Shown here piece by piece: positions 20,435 to 32,724 of a stretch of 64,000 nucleotides of DNA; positions within the stretch are counted from its first letter, which is position 1; each line of letters starts with the position of its first letter. Origin of the DNA: Eustoma russellianum (lineage: Eukaryota; Streptophyta; Magnoliopsida; Gentianales; Gentianaceae); assembly GCA_036186865.1 (NCBI GenBank), contig AP025042.1:35284487-35348486 (forward strand), in the 5' to 3' direction. The position numbers and the translations under genes were made by a program. The notes under the pieces were generated by a model, which was given only the letters and a program-made list of their open reading frames with translations, was not told where the DNA came from and did not search any database.

Positions 20435-23400
20435 TGTGGCGCCCGCACCCCGGTCCCGCCGAAGTCGGTGCACCCGCCGTACTTCACTAAGAAGAGTACT
20501 AGGCGTCATCCATACGCGTTGTGTTCCATGATAGAATTGCATGGATTTTTGTTCTTACGCGCAATCAAGTAAGCGAAACCATGGCAGAATTCAAAACTTC
20601 GAATTAAAGCGTCATCACAATCAGTCAAAGTTTACAACCCACATGAATCGTAATTGGAAGCATCAAAAGTAAATTGTTTTTCCATCACAATTAGTGCTGG
20701 TACGCTCGGTCTCCTAATCCTGGCCATCCTCCAACGCACTCACGGGTAGGGAACTCGAGGCTCGTCATCAATCCATTCAACTTTGTCTCCTGCCACCTCT
20801 GGAGAGAAAAATAGGGTGAGTGACAATGTCACCAGCAAGTATACTATAATAGTCATGAGTTAAATGGAAAGTATGAGCAAGAACCAAACCCCAAATAATA
20901 TTTGGTTTAGAATCATACCTGTCCTCCGACCAGCATTCGATAAGGATCATTGCTTAATATAATAAGATCTTAACTTATGAAAAACATCACCAGTCAAGAC
21001 GGAATATAACATTAGGAGACTGTAACTTGCATCGATGAATAGTACCGCAATAATCATCACTTAAGGTAGACACACTTAGGTTCTACAAGATCATACCCAC
21101 TTAGTCTAAGTATCATGTGCCACTACACAATAACTCTATAAACGTGACATGCATGCATATGCACATGTGATGCATCATGGTAAAGAATGAGAAAATGACT
21201 TTTCATGCTTTTCTTTCAAATCATCATCGTCATAAAACAATAGAGTGTTAAGATCTATCTTCCCGGATCTGAGGCGGTAACTTCTCCCCTTCGAATCTAT
21301 TACTCCTGGATTCGGAACGGTAACGTCATCATACTTGCCGGGTCTATTCTATTCTGGGCCCGCACGGTCATCATACTTGCCAGGTCTATTCTATTCTGGG
21401 CCCGCACGGTCATCATACTCATAGGGTCTATTCTATTCCGGGCCCGCACGGTCATCATACTCGCAGGGTCTATTCTATTCCGGGCCCACACGGTCATCAT
21501 ACTCGCAGGGTCTATTCTATTCTAGGCCCGCACGGTCATCATTCATGCTGGCCAGTTCATACTGACACACGGTACCGATGGGGAAGCGTTCTTTTAAAAC
21601 ACAAAAATCATCCTTTTTGAAAACGCTTTTCATCTTTCTTTCATGTAAAATCCATGCCATAAATCATGCATGTGACGATGAATGCAATATATGACATGTA
21701 ACGTGCAAATGACGGCATAATGCATGATAAAACAAATGGACACATTTTCGCTGTCATGCTGGAATTTTCCAGCTTCGTAACGTCTACTTCTTCTTAGGAA
21801 TTTTCTACTAAAATGCATGCTTTAGACTCATTTAACCACATGTATTTCTTCGTGACTGTTATAAGTGAATGCCATGCATGCATTGCGAAATTACGGTATC
21901 AATAAGGGACTCAATTGCTCCTTGTCATAAAACAATGCAATCTGAATTCTGAAATGACCACATTTTACTATAAAATTTATTGTGACCAAACCGTTAATCG
22001 TTTTCTGGAAATTCCAACTCCCTAACTTAACAAACTCATTGGGCTAGCATCCTGCCAATTTGTAGCCCAAATTCCGTTCTCTAAGGCTCTTTTCCAGATC
22101 ATGCAAAGTGTGACATAAATTCTGTCTATCCAGCATAATTCAGTTTGACCCGTTTTACTAGAATATTTATTAAAAATAAACCACAACTTATTTTGATAAA
22201 ATTCCAACTGCCATCTCTTCTTTATTAATGAGGCTAGTACCATGCCGAAAATTAATGGATTTGCACACCCCTAAGGTCCATTGTTAAGCTACTAAACACA
22301 TTACTTAAATTCTGTCCAGTACAACTTTTCCAGCAGGACCAATCTCAGTAAAAAATTTATTAAAACTAAACCGTGGATTTTATTAAGGTGATTCCAACTC
22401 TCAAATCTAAACAACACATAAAACTAATAGCATACCAAAAATCAGTGGATTTGAAGGTTCCTAAGGTCCCTTTTCTAGCTTCACAAAACAGCTAAAATTT
22501 CGGTCCAGCTCCAGAATTTTCCAGTGGTCATACATGCTTCCTAAATGTCCTTGGCTCACATTTTTGTCACCAACACTTGGCAACAACATTGAGATGAACA
22601 CACGCACCCTTCACATCAGCTCATTATTTGGTGCATGCAAGAAAATGATATAATCAAGAGTATTTCAAGCCTAACATACACAAGATCAAATCTTACCCCC
22701 ATTTCCTTGCTATATCAACGTTTTGCATGCAACTTCACCCAAACTCCCCTTAACCCTTCTACCGTGAGCATTTGGTCATGAAAGGAAGAATCTTTAACAC
22801 ATTCAAGCCTGGATTAACACCTAAATATGCATAAGATCATCAAAGAACACATCTTTGGAGTAAAGTATCACTCCAACACATTTACACGCTTAGGGTCGAA
22901 AGCTTTGGACTTGCAACTTACCACTTTGCAACTAAGATTAAATCTTAGGTATTTCTAGCCATTCATGCACACACTTTCACATCTAAATCATAAAAAGTAT
23001 GGTGTACTTGCTTTGTTTGCATACTCTTCTTGGAAAGGTGAAAAAGTTGAAGTCTTTCTCTCCTCTACACATAGCATTCCCACGGTGGTGGGGGAGAAAG
23101 AAATAGACATAGTTAGTTTATGTTTTTAACTCAACATTCTTTCAAAAGAAAGCTAGATGGCTTAACAAAAGGAGTGTGAGTAGTGTCCAAGCTTCTCTAT
23201 GCTAGAGTTCTTGAAAGCTTGAAATCCTTGAACCTAGAGACCATTAAGGTCACGGTTTTGGAGCAAAGAGAGGCACACCATGAGTTTCATCTTCATGAAA
23301 GTAAAAATGTCTTCTTAGGAGGCTAAGAATACTTACCTAATGTCACTTAGCTTTCGAGGAATCCAATTCTTCTTTGTGGTCCTCTTGGCCATGGGGTTGG

Positions 23401-24025
23401 AAGAGGAAAAAGAAGAGAAGAAGTTATTTTGCTCTTGAGATGTTCAAGTGTATGTTGGGGGAAAAATTCTTCTTCTCTTGGCTAGGTTAGCCGTTGGGTA
23501 TAAGGGGTGGGGTTAGGGTTTTGCCTTAGTCCTTCAATTTGGGTGGCTTTACCTTGGTTACCCTTGGCTAACCAAGGTTACTTTACCACCAACTATTGTT
23601 ACTTTAGGCCAACCATAGTTTCTTTTTGACTAACCATAGTTCCTTTTATGTTTGGTTAGGTTAGTTCTCATTAAGTAGCCACCTTTCTTCTTAATTAGCC
23701 TCCCTCCCCCTCTCCTTCCTAATGCAACCGGTTGTTGGGGTCTTTAATGACCCCAACTAGCCCTTGTAATTAATTTTTTTTATAAGTGATACACATTTAT
23801 GCCATTGGTTTACATTTAAATAAGGATTTTAGAAATAGCCCTTCTTGGCTATGGGCCGAAATTCACAAGGCCATAGAGCAAATGGGATCCTTTCTTGTAA
23901 TGCACATAGTATTCTTCATAATATACTTATATTGATCATTGAAATTTCATGCGCAAGCGTAAATTGTCATATGTTTACTAACTCAACCTTGAGTACAAGA
24001 AGAATTCTATAATTGGGTTACAACA
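20435..24025 (-). repeat. 3' LTR of gypsy G1 (3591 bp)
   Basis: The plus strand starts TGTGGCGCCCGCACC and ends GGGTTACAACA. It aligns with 29111-32724 throughout with low single-digit divergence by eye, plus about 21 bp missing near 20690. No gene is present; short frames in the repeat block are chance translations. Confidence 0.93.
21325..21534. repeat. 42-bp minisatellite in G1 3' LTR
   Basis: Exact 42-bp period: GTCATCATACT starts at 21325, 21367, 21409, 21451, 21493, with a partial at 21535. Each unit carries GGTCTATTCTATTC and GGGCCCGCACG. Five full units, as in the other LTR. Confidence 0.95.
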
Positions 24026-24037
24026 CCCTCCCCCCTT
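24026..24037 (-). promoter_or_regulatory. Polypurine tract of gypsy G1
   Basis: Minus-strand AAGGGGGGAGGG directly precedes the 3' LTR start at 24025. Confidence 0.88.
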
Positions 24038-24069
24038 ATTATAAGTTTCGTCCTCGAAACTTGAAAGTG

Positions 24070-24255
24070 CTAATCGAAGAGGTGAGGGTATAAATTTTTC
24101 ATGTCCTCTTCTAGTTCCCAGGTAGACTCATCCATAGAATGGTTCTTCCATTGAACCTTAACCATTGGTATAGTTCGTTTCCTTAGCACCTTTTCCTTAC
24201 GATCTACTATCTTTTCTGGTTCTTCCTCGTAGGTCGTGTCAGCTTCTAGCTTCAA
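24070..24255 (-). pseudogene. G1 chromodomain (C-terminus of integrase)
   Basis: The minus-strand frame ends in PMVKVQWKNHSMDESTWELE and then EDMKNLYPHLF. The W..H...E.TWE..E.M...YP pattern is the chromodomain tail of plant Tekay/Del chromoviruses. In that family the domain is thought to steer integration to heterochromatin. It lies in a different frame from the integrase (stop at 24323), so the two are separated by a frameshift around 24260-24380. I give no ATG because it is the end of a longer polyprotein. Confidence 0.88.
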
Positions 24256-24322
24256 AGGTTGATCTTCTATGACATGACTGGGATCGTGTACATACCGTCA
24301 CAGTTGAGAAACATGAAACACG

Positions 24323-26476
24323 TCATGGATTTGAGATAGGGTGGGCGGTAAAGCGAGTCGATAGGCCACTTTTCCAAATCCTTTCAAGAACCTCGTATGG
24401 CCCAATAAATCTTGGGCTCAACTTCCCCTTAACACCAAATCTTTTAATTCCCTTCGTTGGCGACACTTTTAGAAACAGTTTCTCTCCATCTTGAAATTCT
24501 AATGGTCGCCGCTTCTCATCTGCTAAGACATTGCTCCTATCTTGGGCCGCTTGTAACCTTTGCTTAATAATCTTTATTTTCTCTCGGGCTTGCTCTACCA
24601 GGTCGAGTCCAGTGAGAATCTTGTCTCCTATTTCATCCCAGTAAAGAGGAGATCGGCACTTCCTTCCATAGAGTGCTTCGTACGGGGCCATTCCTATAGA
24701 TCGATGGTAGATGTTGTTATATGAAAATTCTACTAGTTTGAGATTTCGGTCCCAGCTTTTCCCAAAGTCGAGTGTGCAAGATCGCAGCATGTCTTCTAGT
24801 GTCTGGATAGTTCTTTCTGATTGACCATCCGTTTGGGGATGAAATGCCGAGCTCATGTGAATTTCAGTACCCATTGTTTTCTGAAAAGCTGTCCAGAATC
24901 GTGATGTGAAATGAGGGTCGCGATCACACACGATACTTAGGGGTACACCATGAAGACTTACAATTTGTTCTACGTACATCGTGGCCAACGTTTCCATTGG
25001 GGCCTTGATTGTCATAGCCATGAAATGGGCGTACTTGGTTAGACGATCAACAACCACCCAAATGGCATCGTAACCGTTTCTCGTTCTAGGCAAGTCAGTC
25101 ACAAAATCCATAGAAATGTGATACCATTTCCATTCGGGAACTTTGAGAGGCTGTAGCAATCCTGCGGGTTTCTGGTGTTCTGCTTTCACCTTTTGGCACA
25201 TGAGACATTTCTCCACAAACTCTGCAATCTGTCTTTTCATGCCGCGCCACCAGAATCGTTGCTTCAAGTCTTGGTACATCTTGTTAGCTCCAGGGTGGAT
25301 GGATAGTCGTGAGCTATGTGCTTCCTTAAGAACTTCGTTCAAAATGTCTTCGTTATTGGGTACACACAATCTTTCTTGAAACCACAGACTGTTGTCGTCC
25401 CGAACCTTAAATTCTCCAATGGGTTTTGTCTGTACTCGATCCTTTATCTTTCTTAGTGTTTCGTCCTTTTCTTGCTCCTCTTTAATTCGATCTATTAACG
25501 AAGGAATTATCGTCAATTTTGCGAGCATGCCCTCAATTGAATCGACTTCTTCCAAATCAAATTCCTCCATGTCACGCTGCAAAGGAGGTTGGCGTGGATG
25601 ACTTGTTTTTCTACTTAATGCGTCTGCCACCTTATTGGCTTTTCTCGGGTGATATTGAATTGATAGGTCATAGTCGTTTATTAACTCCAGCCATCTTCGT
25701 TGTCGCATGTTCAGCTCTTTTTGGGTGAATAAGTATTTGAGACTTTTGTGATCCGTGAAGATTTCGCACTTTTTGCCGTACAAATAGTGTCTCCATATTT
25801 TTAGTGTGAAGACCACAGCTGCCAACTCAAGGTCGTGTACAGGATAGTTTTGTTCAAAGGGTTTTAACTGTCGAGATGCATATGCAATTACTCGATCTTT
25901 TTGCATTAGTACACATCCTAACCCGTTCTTAGAGGCATCACTATATACCACAAATTTTTCTCTGGGAATGGGCTGTGCCAGGACTAGGGTGGAAGTCAGT
26001 TTCTTCTTCAATTCGGTAAAGCTACTCTCGCAGTCTGAGGTCCATTCGAACTTGGTTTTCTTCTGGGTTAAGCGGTTCAGGGGCATAGCAATCCGGGAGA
26101 ATCCTTCCACAAACTTCCGATAGTAACCCGCGAGACCTAGAAAACTTCGTACCTCCGTAACATTTGTCGGTCGGGGCCACTCCGTGATTGCTTTGATTTT
26201 CTTGGGATCTACAGATATTCCTTCTTCGGATATCACATGCCCTAGGAAGGCTACGCTTCGTAGCCAAAATTCACACTTATTGAACTTTGCATACAATTGC
26301 TCTCTTTGTAAAATATCCAGAGCAATCCTTAGATGGGTTGCATAGGTTTCTTCGTCTGGTGATATCAGGATGTCGTCTATGAAGATTACGACGAATTTGT
26401 CTAATTGTTCCTGAAAAACTCGATTCATTAGATCCATGAATACGGCAGGCGCATTGGTCAGTCCGAACGGCATCAC
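24323..26476 (-). pseudogene. pol: G1 pol: RT C-terminal half, RNase H, integrase
   Basis: A 717-codon open frame starting at [20 protein letters not shown] (RT), with catalytic FIDD in [10 protein letters not shown]. RNase [41 protein letters not shown]. Integrase: zinc-binding H..H and CLMCQK, then the catalytic Asp in MDFVTDLP, Asp in [12 protein letters not shown], Glu in [12 protein letters not shown], followed by the GPY/F-type [11 protein letters not shown]. All integrase catalytic residues are kept. The frame is lost right after LERI (about 24375) by a small indel, so the chromodomain is cut off. RNase H and integrase look intact; the RT N-terminus is in the previous frame. Confidence 0.93.
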
Positions 26477-27518
26477 TAGGAACTTGTAATGTCCGTAACG
26501 GGTTCTGAATGCAGTTTTGTGACGTCTTCAGCCTTGATCTTCAACTGGAAGTATCCCGAGCGAAGATCAATCTTACTGAAAATTCTTGCCCCTTGCATCA
26601 TGATACCTTTAGGTAGGGTTCATAAGAAACTTTATTACTAAATAAAATGTTTCGTTTGCTTACCCGAAGCTGGTCGAACAAGTCGTCGATCCTTGGCAAG
26701 GGGTACTTATTCTTTATGGTGATTTTATTGAGCTCTCTATAGTCGATACACAACCACATACTTCCGTCCTTCTTCTTGATGAACAGTACCAGAGCTCCCC
26801 AAGGTGAAACACTTGGGCGTATCAGCTTCTTTTCCAATAATTCCCGTAGCTGCTCCTTCAGCTCTTTTAGTTCTGCGGGGGCCATTCTGTATGGAGCCTT
26901 CGATATTGGCTCAGCTCTTGGAATCAGGTTGATCTCAAAATCTATTTCCCGCTCCGGGGGAAGGCCCGACAATTCTTCTTGAAAAACCTCCGGATATTCT
27001 CGGACTACTGGAACTTGGGTTAAGTCCGTGGGTGCTTGGTCAGTGTTTATGGCATAGACCAGATATTCTTGATGTCCTTTCTGTAAAGCATTACTGGCGC
27101 AAATTGCATTTACATAAATGTTCCTAGGGTTCGTTCTTAACTTTGATCCTCGTTGAAAGGTCACGTCTTTATGTGTGGGGTCCTTAAATGTAACTTGCTT
27201 TTCACTACAATCGATATTGGCACAGTTCTTGTAGAGCCAGTCCATTCCAAGAATTACATCAAAGTCCGTCATGGGTATGGAAATCAAATCGGAGTCAAAC
27301 CGATGGTTATTAAATTCAAGTCCACAATTTTTGAACACCTGGTGAGCTACAAGAACCTGCTCCCCAGCTGCTTGGATTCTATAAGGTGCATCACTATAGG
27401 TTGGGCCTTTCTCAATATTCTTTGCGAATTTCTTGGATATGAAAGAGTGGCTGGCGCCACTGTCAAATAGTACGTTGGCAGGTATTGAACATACTAGTAT
27501 AACTCCTGAATCATACAA
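26477..27518 (-). pseudogene. pol: G1 protease and RT N-terminus, interrupted by 70-bp insert
   Basis: The frame from 27518 gives the aspartic protease site [16 protein letters not shown] and a region ending [19 protein letters not shown] starts: [37 protein letters not shown] (two parts), [20 protein letters not shown]. After LFDQL the expected GARIFSKIDLRSGY is pushed away by about 70 extra bases (26593-26662), ending in a stop at 26598. ARIFSKIDLRSGYFQLKIK resumes at about 26590. A missing A near 26517 then shifts the frame before MPFGLTNAP. The protease also carries a Trp for the usual Arg in SMWLCIDY. Confidence 0.9.
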
Positions 27519-27678
27519 TTCTCACTAAGCAACCATAAGGCAACGATGTTGTAAAAGAAAAGTAGTGCGGTTTCTGGAAAATACCTGTCACCACATTGTC
27601 GGCTTCCTCAGCAGCTGCGTCCGTCATAGCATGGACTCATGCGTTGGTACTCTGACGCTGAGGTTTTGATGGCTGTTG

Positions 27679-28815
27679 CTATTGCTGGGTTTCCTTTTCA
27701 TGACACTCTCTAGCCATGTGTCCCGTTTTCCCGCATCCAAAGCAGATGGTCCCTTTGTTTTGGCAGTCCTTTAGGATATGCCCAGTCTGACCACATCCGA
27801 AACATTTGCCATCCTGGACATAACATTCTCCTACATGGAACCTACCACAATGAGCGCATTGTGGAATGGCAAGTTGTTGTCCCTGATTCTGTGATTGGTT
27901 TTTTTGGGAGCGGCGTTGAAATCGGTTCTTCCCTTGGCGCCCTGGCCCCCTTGTGTTTTGCTTGGCGGTCTTACGGGGCCCTCCGCTTCCGGTCGTCTCC
28001 CTTCCCCTCTTCTGATTAAACTCATCCCTGCGGATGATATCTCGCTCAATTCTGTAACAGGCATCTAGAAGGGCACCAAAGTTGGCTGGGTTGGCATTAA
28101 CCAACCATGTTCGGATTCTGGGGTTCAGTCCTCTCTCAAATTTCAACATCTTTGTTTCCTCGTCATTCATAGTGGATGGCTGGAATCTTCCCAGAGCTAT
28201 AAATTTGTTGGTGTAATCAGCAACCGTCATTCCCGACTCTTGCATTAAGGATTCAAATTCATGTCTTTTCTGCAGCTTGACTGAAGGGGGTATATAGAAC
28301 TTGTTAAATGTCTGTAGAAACCTTTCCCAGGCAATTGGTCTTGGCAGCGCTTGTAAATTGGCCTTCCACCATTGGTTGGCCTCTCCTAACAGAAAGGGTA
28401 TGACTGCTTGAGTCTTCATTTCCTCTGGGGCTCTTATTAGTTCAAAGCAATTTTCTACCTCATCAAGCAATTTTTCAGCCATATCAGAATATGACTTTCC
28501 TTCGAAGGGCGGAACATTGGCTCTTTTCAACTTCTCGAAGTAATACTGAGCATCTCTAATTGGCTCGTGAGGTTGAGGGTTGTTCTGTTGGAGCATCACT
28601 TGTCTAATTTGTGTAACCGTTCGGCAAAAGTTTTGAAAAGTATTCATGTCTGGCATCATAGGTGGAAAAGGTCCTTGTGGTGGAGAGACATTCTGCACTG
28701 GCGGTGGATTTTGGCCTTGAGGTGGTGGAGGTGGAGGGGCCTGAGCGGGTGGAGGTGGAACAGGCTCTTGCACCTCGGGCCTAGCTCTGGTCGGTCTCCC
28801 TCTGGGTCGCACCAT
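27679..28815 (-). pseudogene. gag: G1 gag, nearly intact, premature stop
   Basis: 378 codons from ATG 28815 (MVRPRGRPTRARPE). A proline/glutamine-rich N-terminus (residues about 1-75) is followed by the retrotransposon gag domain (WWKANLQALPRPIAWERFLQ region, about 100-260), a basic linker, and three Cys-rich knuckles: CAHCGRFHVGEC (short spacing), CFGCGQTGHILKDC and CFGCGKTGHMAREC. It stops at TAG after ETQQ, where sequence similar to the usual gag-protease linker continues (QQPSKPQRQ), so the stop is probably a CAG-to-TAG change; another stop follows a few codons on. In this group gag and pol form one frame, so Gag could be made here but Gag-Pol not. Confidence 0.92.
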
Positions 28816-29110
28816 CTGCAGTATGCAGTGTCAACTTTATTCAGTACAGAAACGTCACAACTAGTAACAAATGTAACTGAACATATCGGGAGAATATCTG
28901 CATACATACATTACTGTTCAGACTTATGATAGGTCATTAGGTGGGACCTACCACTGGGCCGTGCCCTACCTGGTTGGTCAAAGTCGTTCCGTTCTAAGGT
29001 CAACTCTCATGTAAGATCAATTCTTAGGTCTAAGATCAAACTTAGTCGACTATAATCATAACTTAGCTCTACATTCTGCCCGGATCTGGAGCCTTCGCTC
29101 TGATACCACC
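28816..29110 (-). promoter_or_regulatory. G1 leader with tRNA-iMet primer binding site
   Basis: Minus-strand TGGTATCAGAGC occupies 29108-29097, two bases inside the LTR end (29111). The 280-bp leader up to the gag ATG has no gene and contains repeated CTTAGACCTAAG-like short segments (about 28990-29045). Confidence 0.93.
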
Positions 29111-32100
29111 TGTGGCGCCCCGCACCCTGGCCCTGCCGAAGTCGGTGCACCCGCCGTACTTCACTAAGGAGAGTACTAGGTGTCATCTATACGCGTTGTG
29201 TTCCATGATAGAATTGCATGGATTTTCGTGCTTACGCGCAATCAAGTAAGCGAAACCGTGGCAGAATTCAAAACTTCGAATTAAAGCGTCATCACAATCA
29301 GTCAAAGTTTACAACCCACATGAATCATAATTGGAAGCATCAAAAGTAAATTGTTTTTCCATCACAACTACATAACACCATCGTCCCTTAGTGCTGGTAT
29401 GCTCGGTCTCCTAATCCTGGCCATCCTCCAACGCACTCACGGGTAGGGAACCCTAGGCTCGTCATCAATCCATTCAACTTTGTCTCCTGCCACTTCTGGA
29501 GAGAAAAATAGGGTGAGTGACAATGTCACCAGCAAGTATACTATAATAGTTATGAGTTAAATTGAAAGTATGAGCAAGAGCCGAACCCCAAATAATATTT
29601 GGTTTAGAAGCATACCTGTCCTCCGACCAGCATTCGATAAGGATTATTGCTTAATATAATAAGATCTTAACTTAAGAAAAACATCACCATTCAAGACGGA
29701 ATATAACATTAGGAGACTGTAACTTGCATCGATGAATAGTACCGCAATAATCATCACTTAAGGTAGACACACTTAGGTTCTACAAGGTCATACCCACTTA
29801 GTCTAAGTATCTTGTGCCACTACACAATAACTCCATAAACATGACATGCATGCATATGCACATGTGATGCATCATGGTAAAGAATGAGAAAATGACTTTT
29901 CATGCTTTTCTTTCAAATCATCATCGTCATAAAACAATAGAGTGTTCAGATCTATCTTCTCGGATCTGAGGCGGTAACTTCTCCCCTTCGAATCAATTAC
30001 TCCCGGATTCGGAACAGTAACGTCATCATACTCGCAGGGTCTATTCTATTCCAGGCCCGCACGGTCATCATACTTGCCGGGTTTATTCTATTCCGGGCCC
30101 GCACGGTCATCATACTCGCAGGGTCTATTCTATTCCGGGCCCGCACGGTCATCATACTCACAGGGTCTATTCTATTCTGGGCCCGCACGGTCATCATACT
30201 CGCAGGGTCTATTCTATTCCGGGCCCGCACGGTCATCATTCATACTGGCCAGTTCATACTCACACATGGTACCGGTGGGGAAGCGTTCTTTTAAAACACA
30301 AAAATCATCTTTTTTGAAAACGCTTTTCATCTTTCTTTCACGTAAAATCCATGCCATAAATCATGCATGTGACGATGAATGCAATACATGACATGTAACG
30401 TGCAAATGACGGCATAATGCATGATAAAACAAATGGACACATTTTCGCTGTCATGCTGGAATTTTCCAGCTTCGTAACGTCTACTTCTTCTTAGGAAGTT
30501 TCTACTAAAATGCACGCTTTAGACTCATTTAACCACATGTATTTCTTCGTGACTGTCATAAGTGAATGCCATGCATGCGTTGCAAAATTACGGTATCAAT
30601 AAGGGACTCAATTGCTCCTTGTCATAAAACAATGCAATCTGAATTCTGAAATGACCACATTTTACTATAAAATTTATTGTGACCAAACCGTTAATCGTTT
30701 TCTGGAAATTCCAACTCCCTAACTTAACAAACTCATTGGGCTAGCATCCTGCCAATTTGTAGCCCAAATTCCGTTCTCTAAGGCTCTTTTCCAGATCATG
30801 CAAAGTGTGACATAAATTCTGTCTATCCAGCATAATTCAGTTTGACCCGTTTTACTAGAATATTTATTAAAAATAAACCACAACTTATTTTGATAAAATT
30901 CCAACTGGCATCTCTTGTTTATTCATGAAGCTAGTACCATGCTGAAAATTAATGGATTTGCACACCACTAAGGTCCATTTTTAAGCTACTAAACACATTA
31001 CTTAAATTCTGTCCAGTACAACTTTTCCATCAGAACCAATCTCAGTAGAAAATCTATTAAAAATAACCCGTGGCTCTTTTTAAGGTGATTCCAACTCTCA
31101 CATCTAACAAACACATAAAACTAATATCATACCAAAAATCAGTGGATTTGAAGGTTCCTAAGGTCCCTTTTATGGCATCACAAAACAGCTAAAATTTCGG
31201 TCCAGCTCCAGAATTTTCTAGTGGTCATATATGCTTCCTAAATGTCCTTGGCTCACATTTTTGTCACCAACACTTGGCAACAACCTTGAGATGAACACAC
31301 GCACCCTTCACATCAGCCTCATTATTTGGTGCATGCAAGAAAATGATATAATCAAGAGTATTTCAAGCCTAACATACACAAGATCAAATCTTACCCCCAT
31401 TTCCTTGCTATATCAACGTTTTGCATGCAACTTCACCCAAACTCCCCTTAACCCTTCTACCGTGAGCATTTGGTCATGAAAGGAAGAATCTTTAACACAT
31501 TCAAGCCTGGATTAACACCTAAATATGCATAAGATCATCAAAGAACACATCTTTGGAGTAAAGTATCACTCCAACACATTTACATGCTTAGGGTCGAAAG
31601 CTTTGGACTTGCAACTTACCACTTTGCAACTAAGATTAAATCTTAGGTATTTCTAGCCATTCATGCACACACTTTCACATCTAAATCATAAAAAGTATGG
31701 TGTACTTGCTTTGTTTGCATACTCTTCTTGGAAAGGTGAAAAAGTTGAAGTCTTTCTCTCCTCTACACATAGCATTCCCACGGTGGTGGGGGAGAAAGAA
31801 AGAGACATAGTTAGTTTATGTTTTTAACTCAACATTCTTTCAAAAGAAAGCTAGATGGCTTACCAAAAGGAGTGTGAGTACTGTCCAAGATTCTCTAAGC
31901 TAGAATTCTTGAAAGCTTGAAATCCTTGAGCCTAGAGACCATTAAGGTCACGGTTTTAGAGCAAAGAGAGGCACACCATGAGTTTCATCTTCATGAAAGT
32001 AGAAATGTCTTCTTAGGAGGCTAAGAATACTTACCTAATGTCACTTAGCTTTTGAGGAATCCAATTCTTCTTTGTGGTCCTCTTGGCCGTGGGGTTGGAA

Positions 32101-32724
32101 GAGGAAAAAGAAGAGAAGAAGTTCTTTTGCTCTTGAGATGTTCAAGTGTATGTTGGGGGAAAAATTCTTCTTCTCTTGGCTAGGTTAGCCGTTGGGTATA
32201 AGGTGTGGGGTTAGGGTTTTGCCTTAGTCTTTCAAGTTGGGTGGCTTTACCTTGGTTACCCTTGGCTAACCAAGGTTACTTTACCACCAACTATGGTTAC
32301 TTTAGGCCAGCTATAGTTTCTTTTTGACTAACCATAATTCCTTTTAGGTTTGGTTAGGTTAGTTCTCATTAAGTAGCCACCTTTCTTCTTAATTAGCCTC
32401 CTTCCCCCTCTCCTTCCTAATGCAACCGGCGGTTGAGATCTTTAATGACCCCAACTAGCCCTTGTAATTAAATTTTTTTTATAAGTGATATACATTTATG
32501 CCATTGGTTTACATTTAAATAAGGATTTTAGAAATAGCCCTTCTTGGCTATGGGCCGAAATTCACAAGGCCATAGAGAAAATGAGATCCTTTCTTGTAAT
32601 GCACATAGTATTCTTCATAATATACTTATATTGATCATTGAAATTTCATGCGCAAGCGTAAATTGTCACATGTTTACTAACTCAACCTTGAGTACAAGAA
32701 GAATTCTATAATTGGGTTACAACA
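29111..32724 (-). repeat. 5' LTR of gypsy G1 (3614 bp)
   Basis: Same ends as the 3' LTR (TGTGGCGCC ... TTACAACA on the plus strand). It retains the 21-bp segment missing from the other LTR (CATAACACCATCGTCCC region, about 29365-29385). No gene inside. Confidence 0.93.
30022..30231. repeat. 42-bp minisatellite in G1 5' LTR
   Basis: GTCATCATACT recurs at 30022, 30064, 30106, 30148, 30190 and 30232. Five full units, in register with those at 21325-21534 of the other LTR. Confidence 0.95.

Larger units (their letters stand above)
20435..32724 (-). mobile_element. Ty3/gypsy chromovirus G1 (Tekay/Del-like), inserted in copia A2
   Basis: On the minus strand: 5' LTR (32724-29111), PBS (29108-29097), gag, protease, RT, RNase H, integrase, chromodomain, PPT (24037-24026) and 3' LTR (24025-20435). 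RT before integrase is the gypsy order, and the C-terminal chromodomain marks a chromovirus. Flanks are TCTAT (20430-20434) and TCTGT (32725-32729), a 4/5 match. The interrupted ORF3 frame continues across the site. Defects: stop at the end of gag, a 70-bp insert and 1-nt loss in RT, and a frameshift between integrase and chromodomain. Confidence 0.95.

Noticed and set aside
21300..21500. Repetitive ORF with MMTVRARNRIDP-type units (also 29997-30239 and the opposite strand)
   Set aside because: The units are the 42-bp minisatellite read in frame (42 is a multiple of 3, so any frame without a stop stays open).
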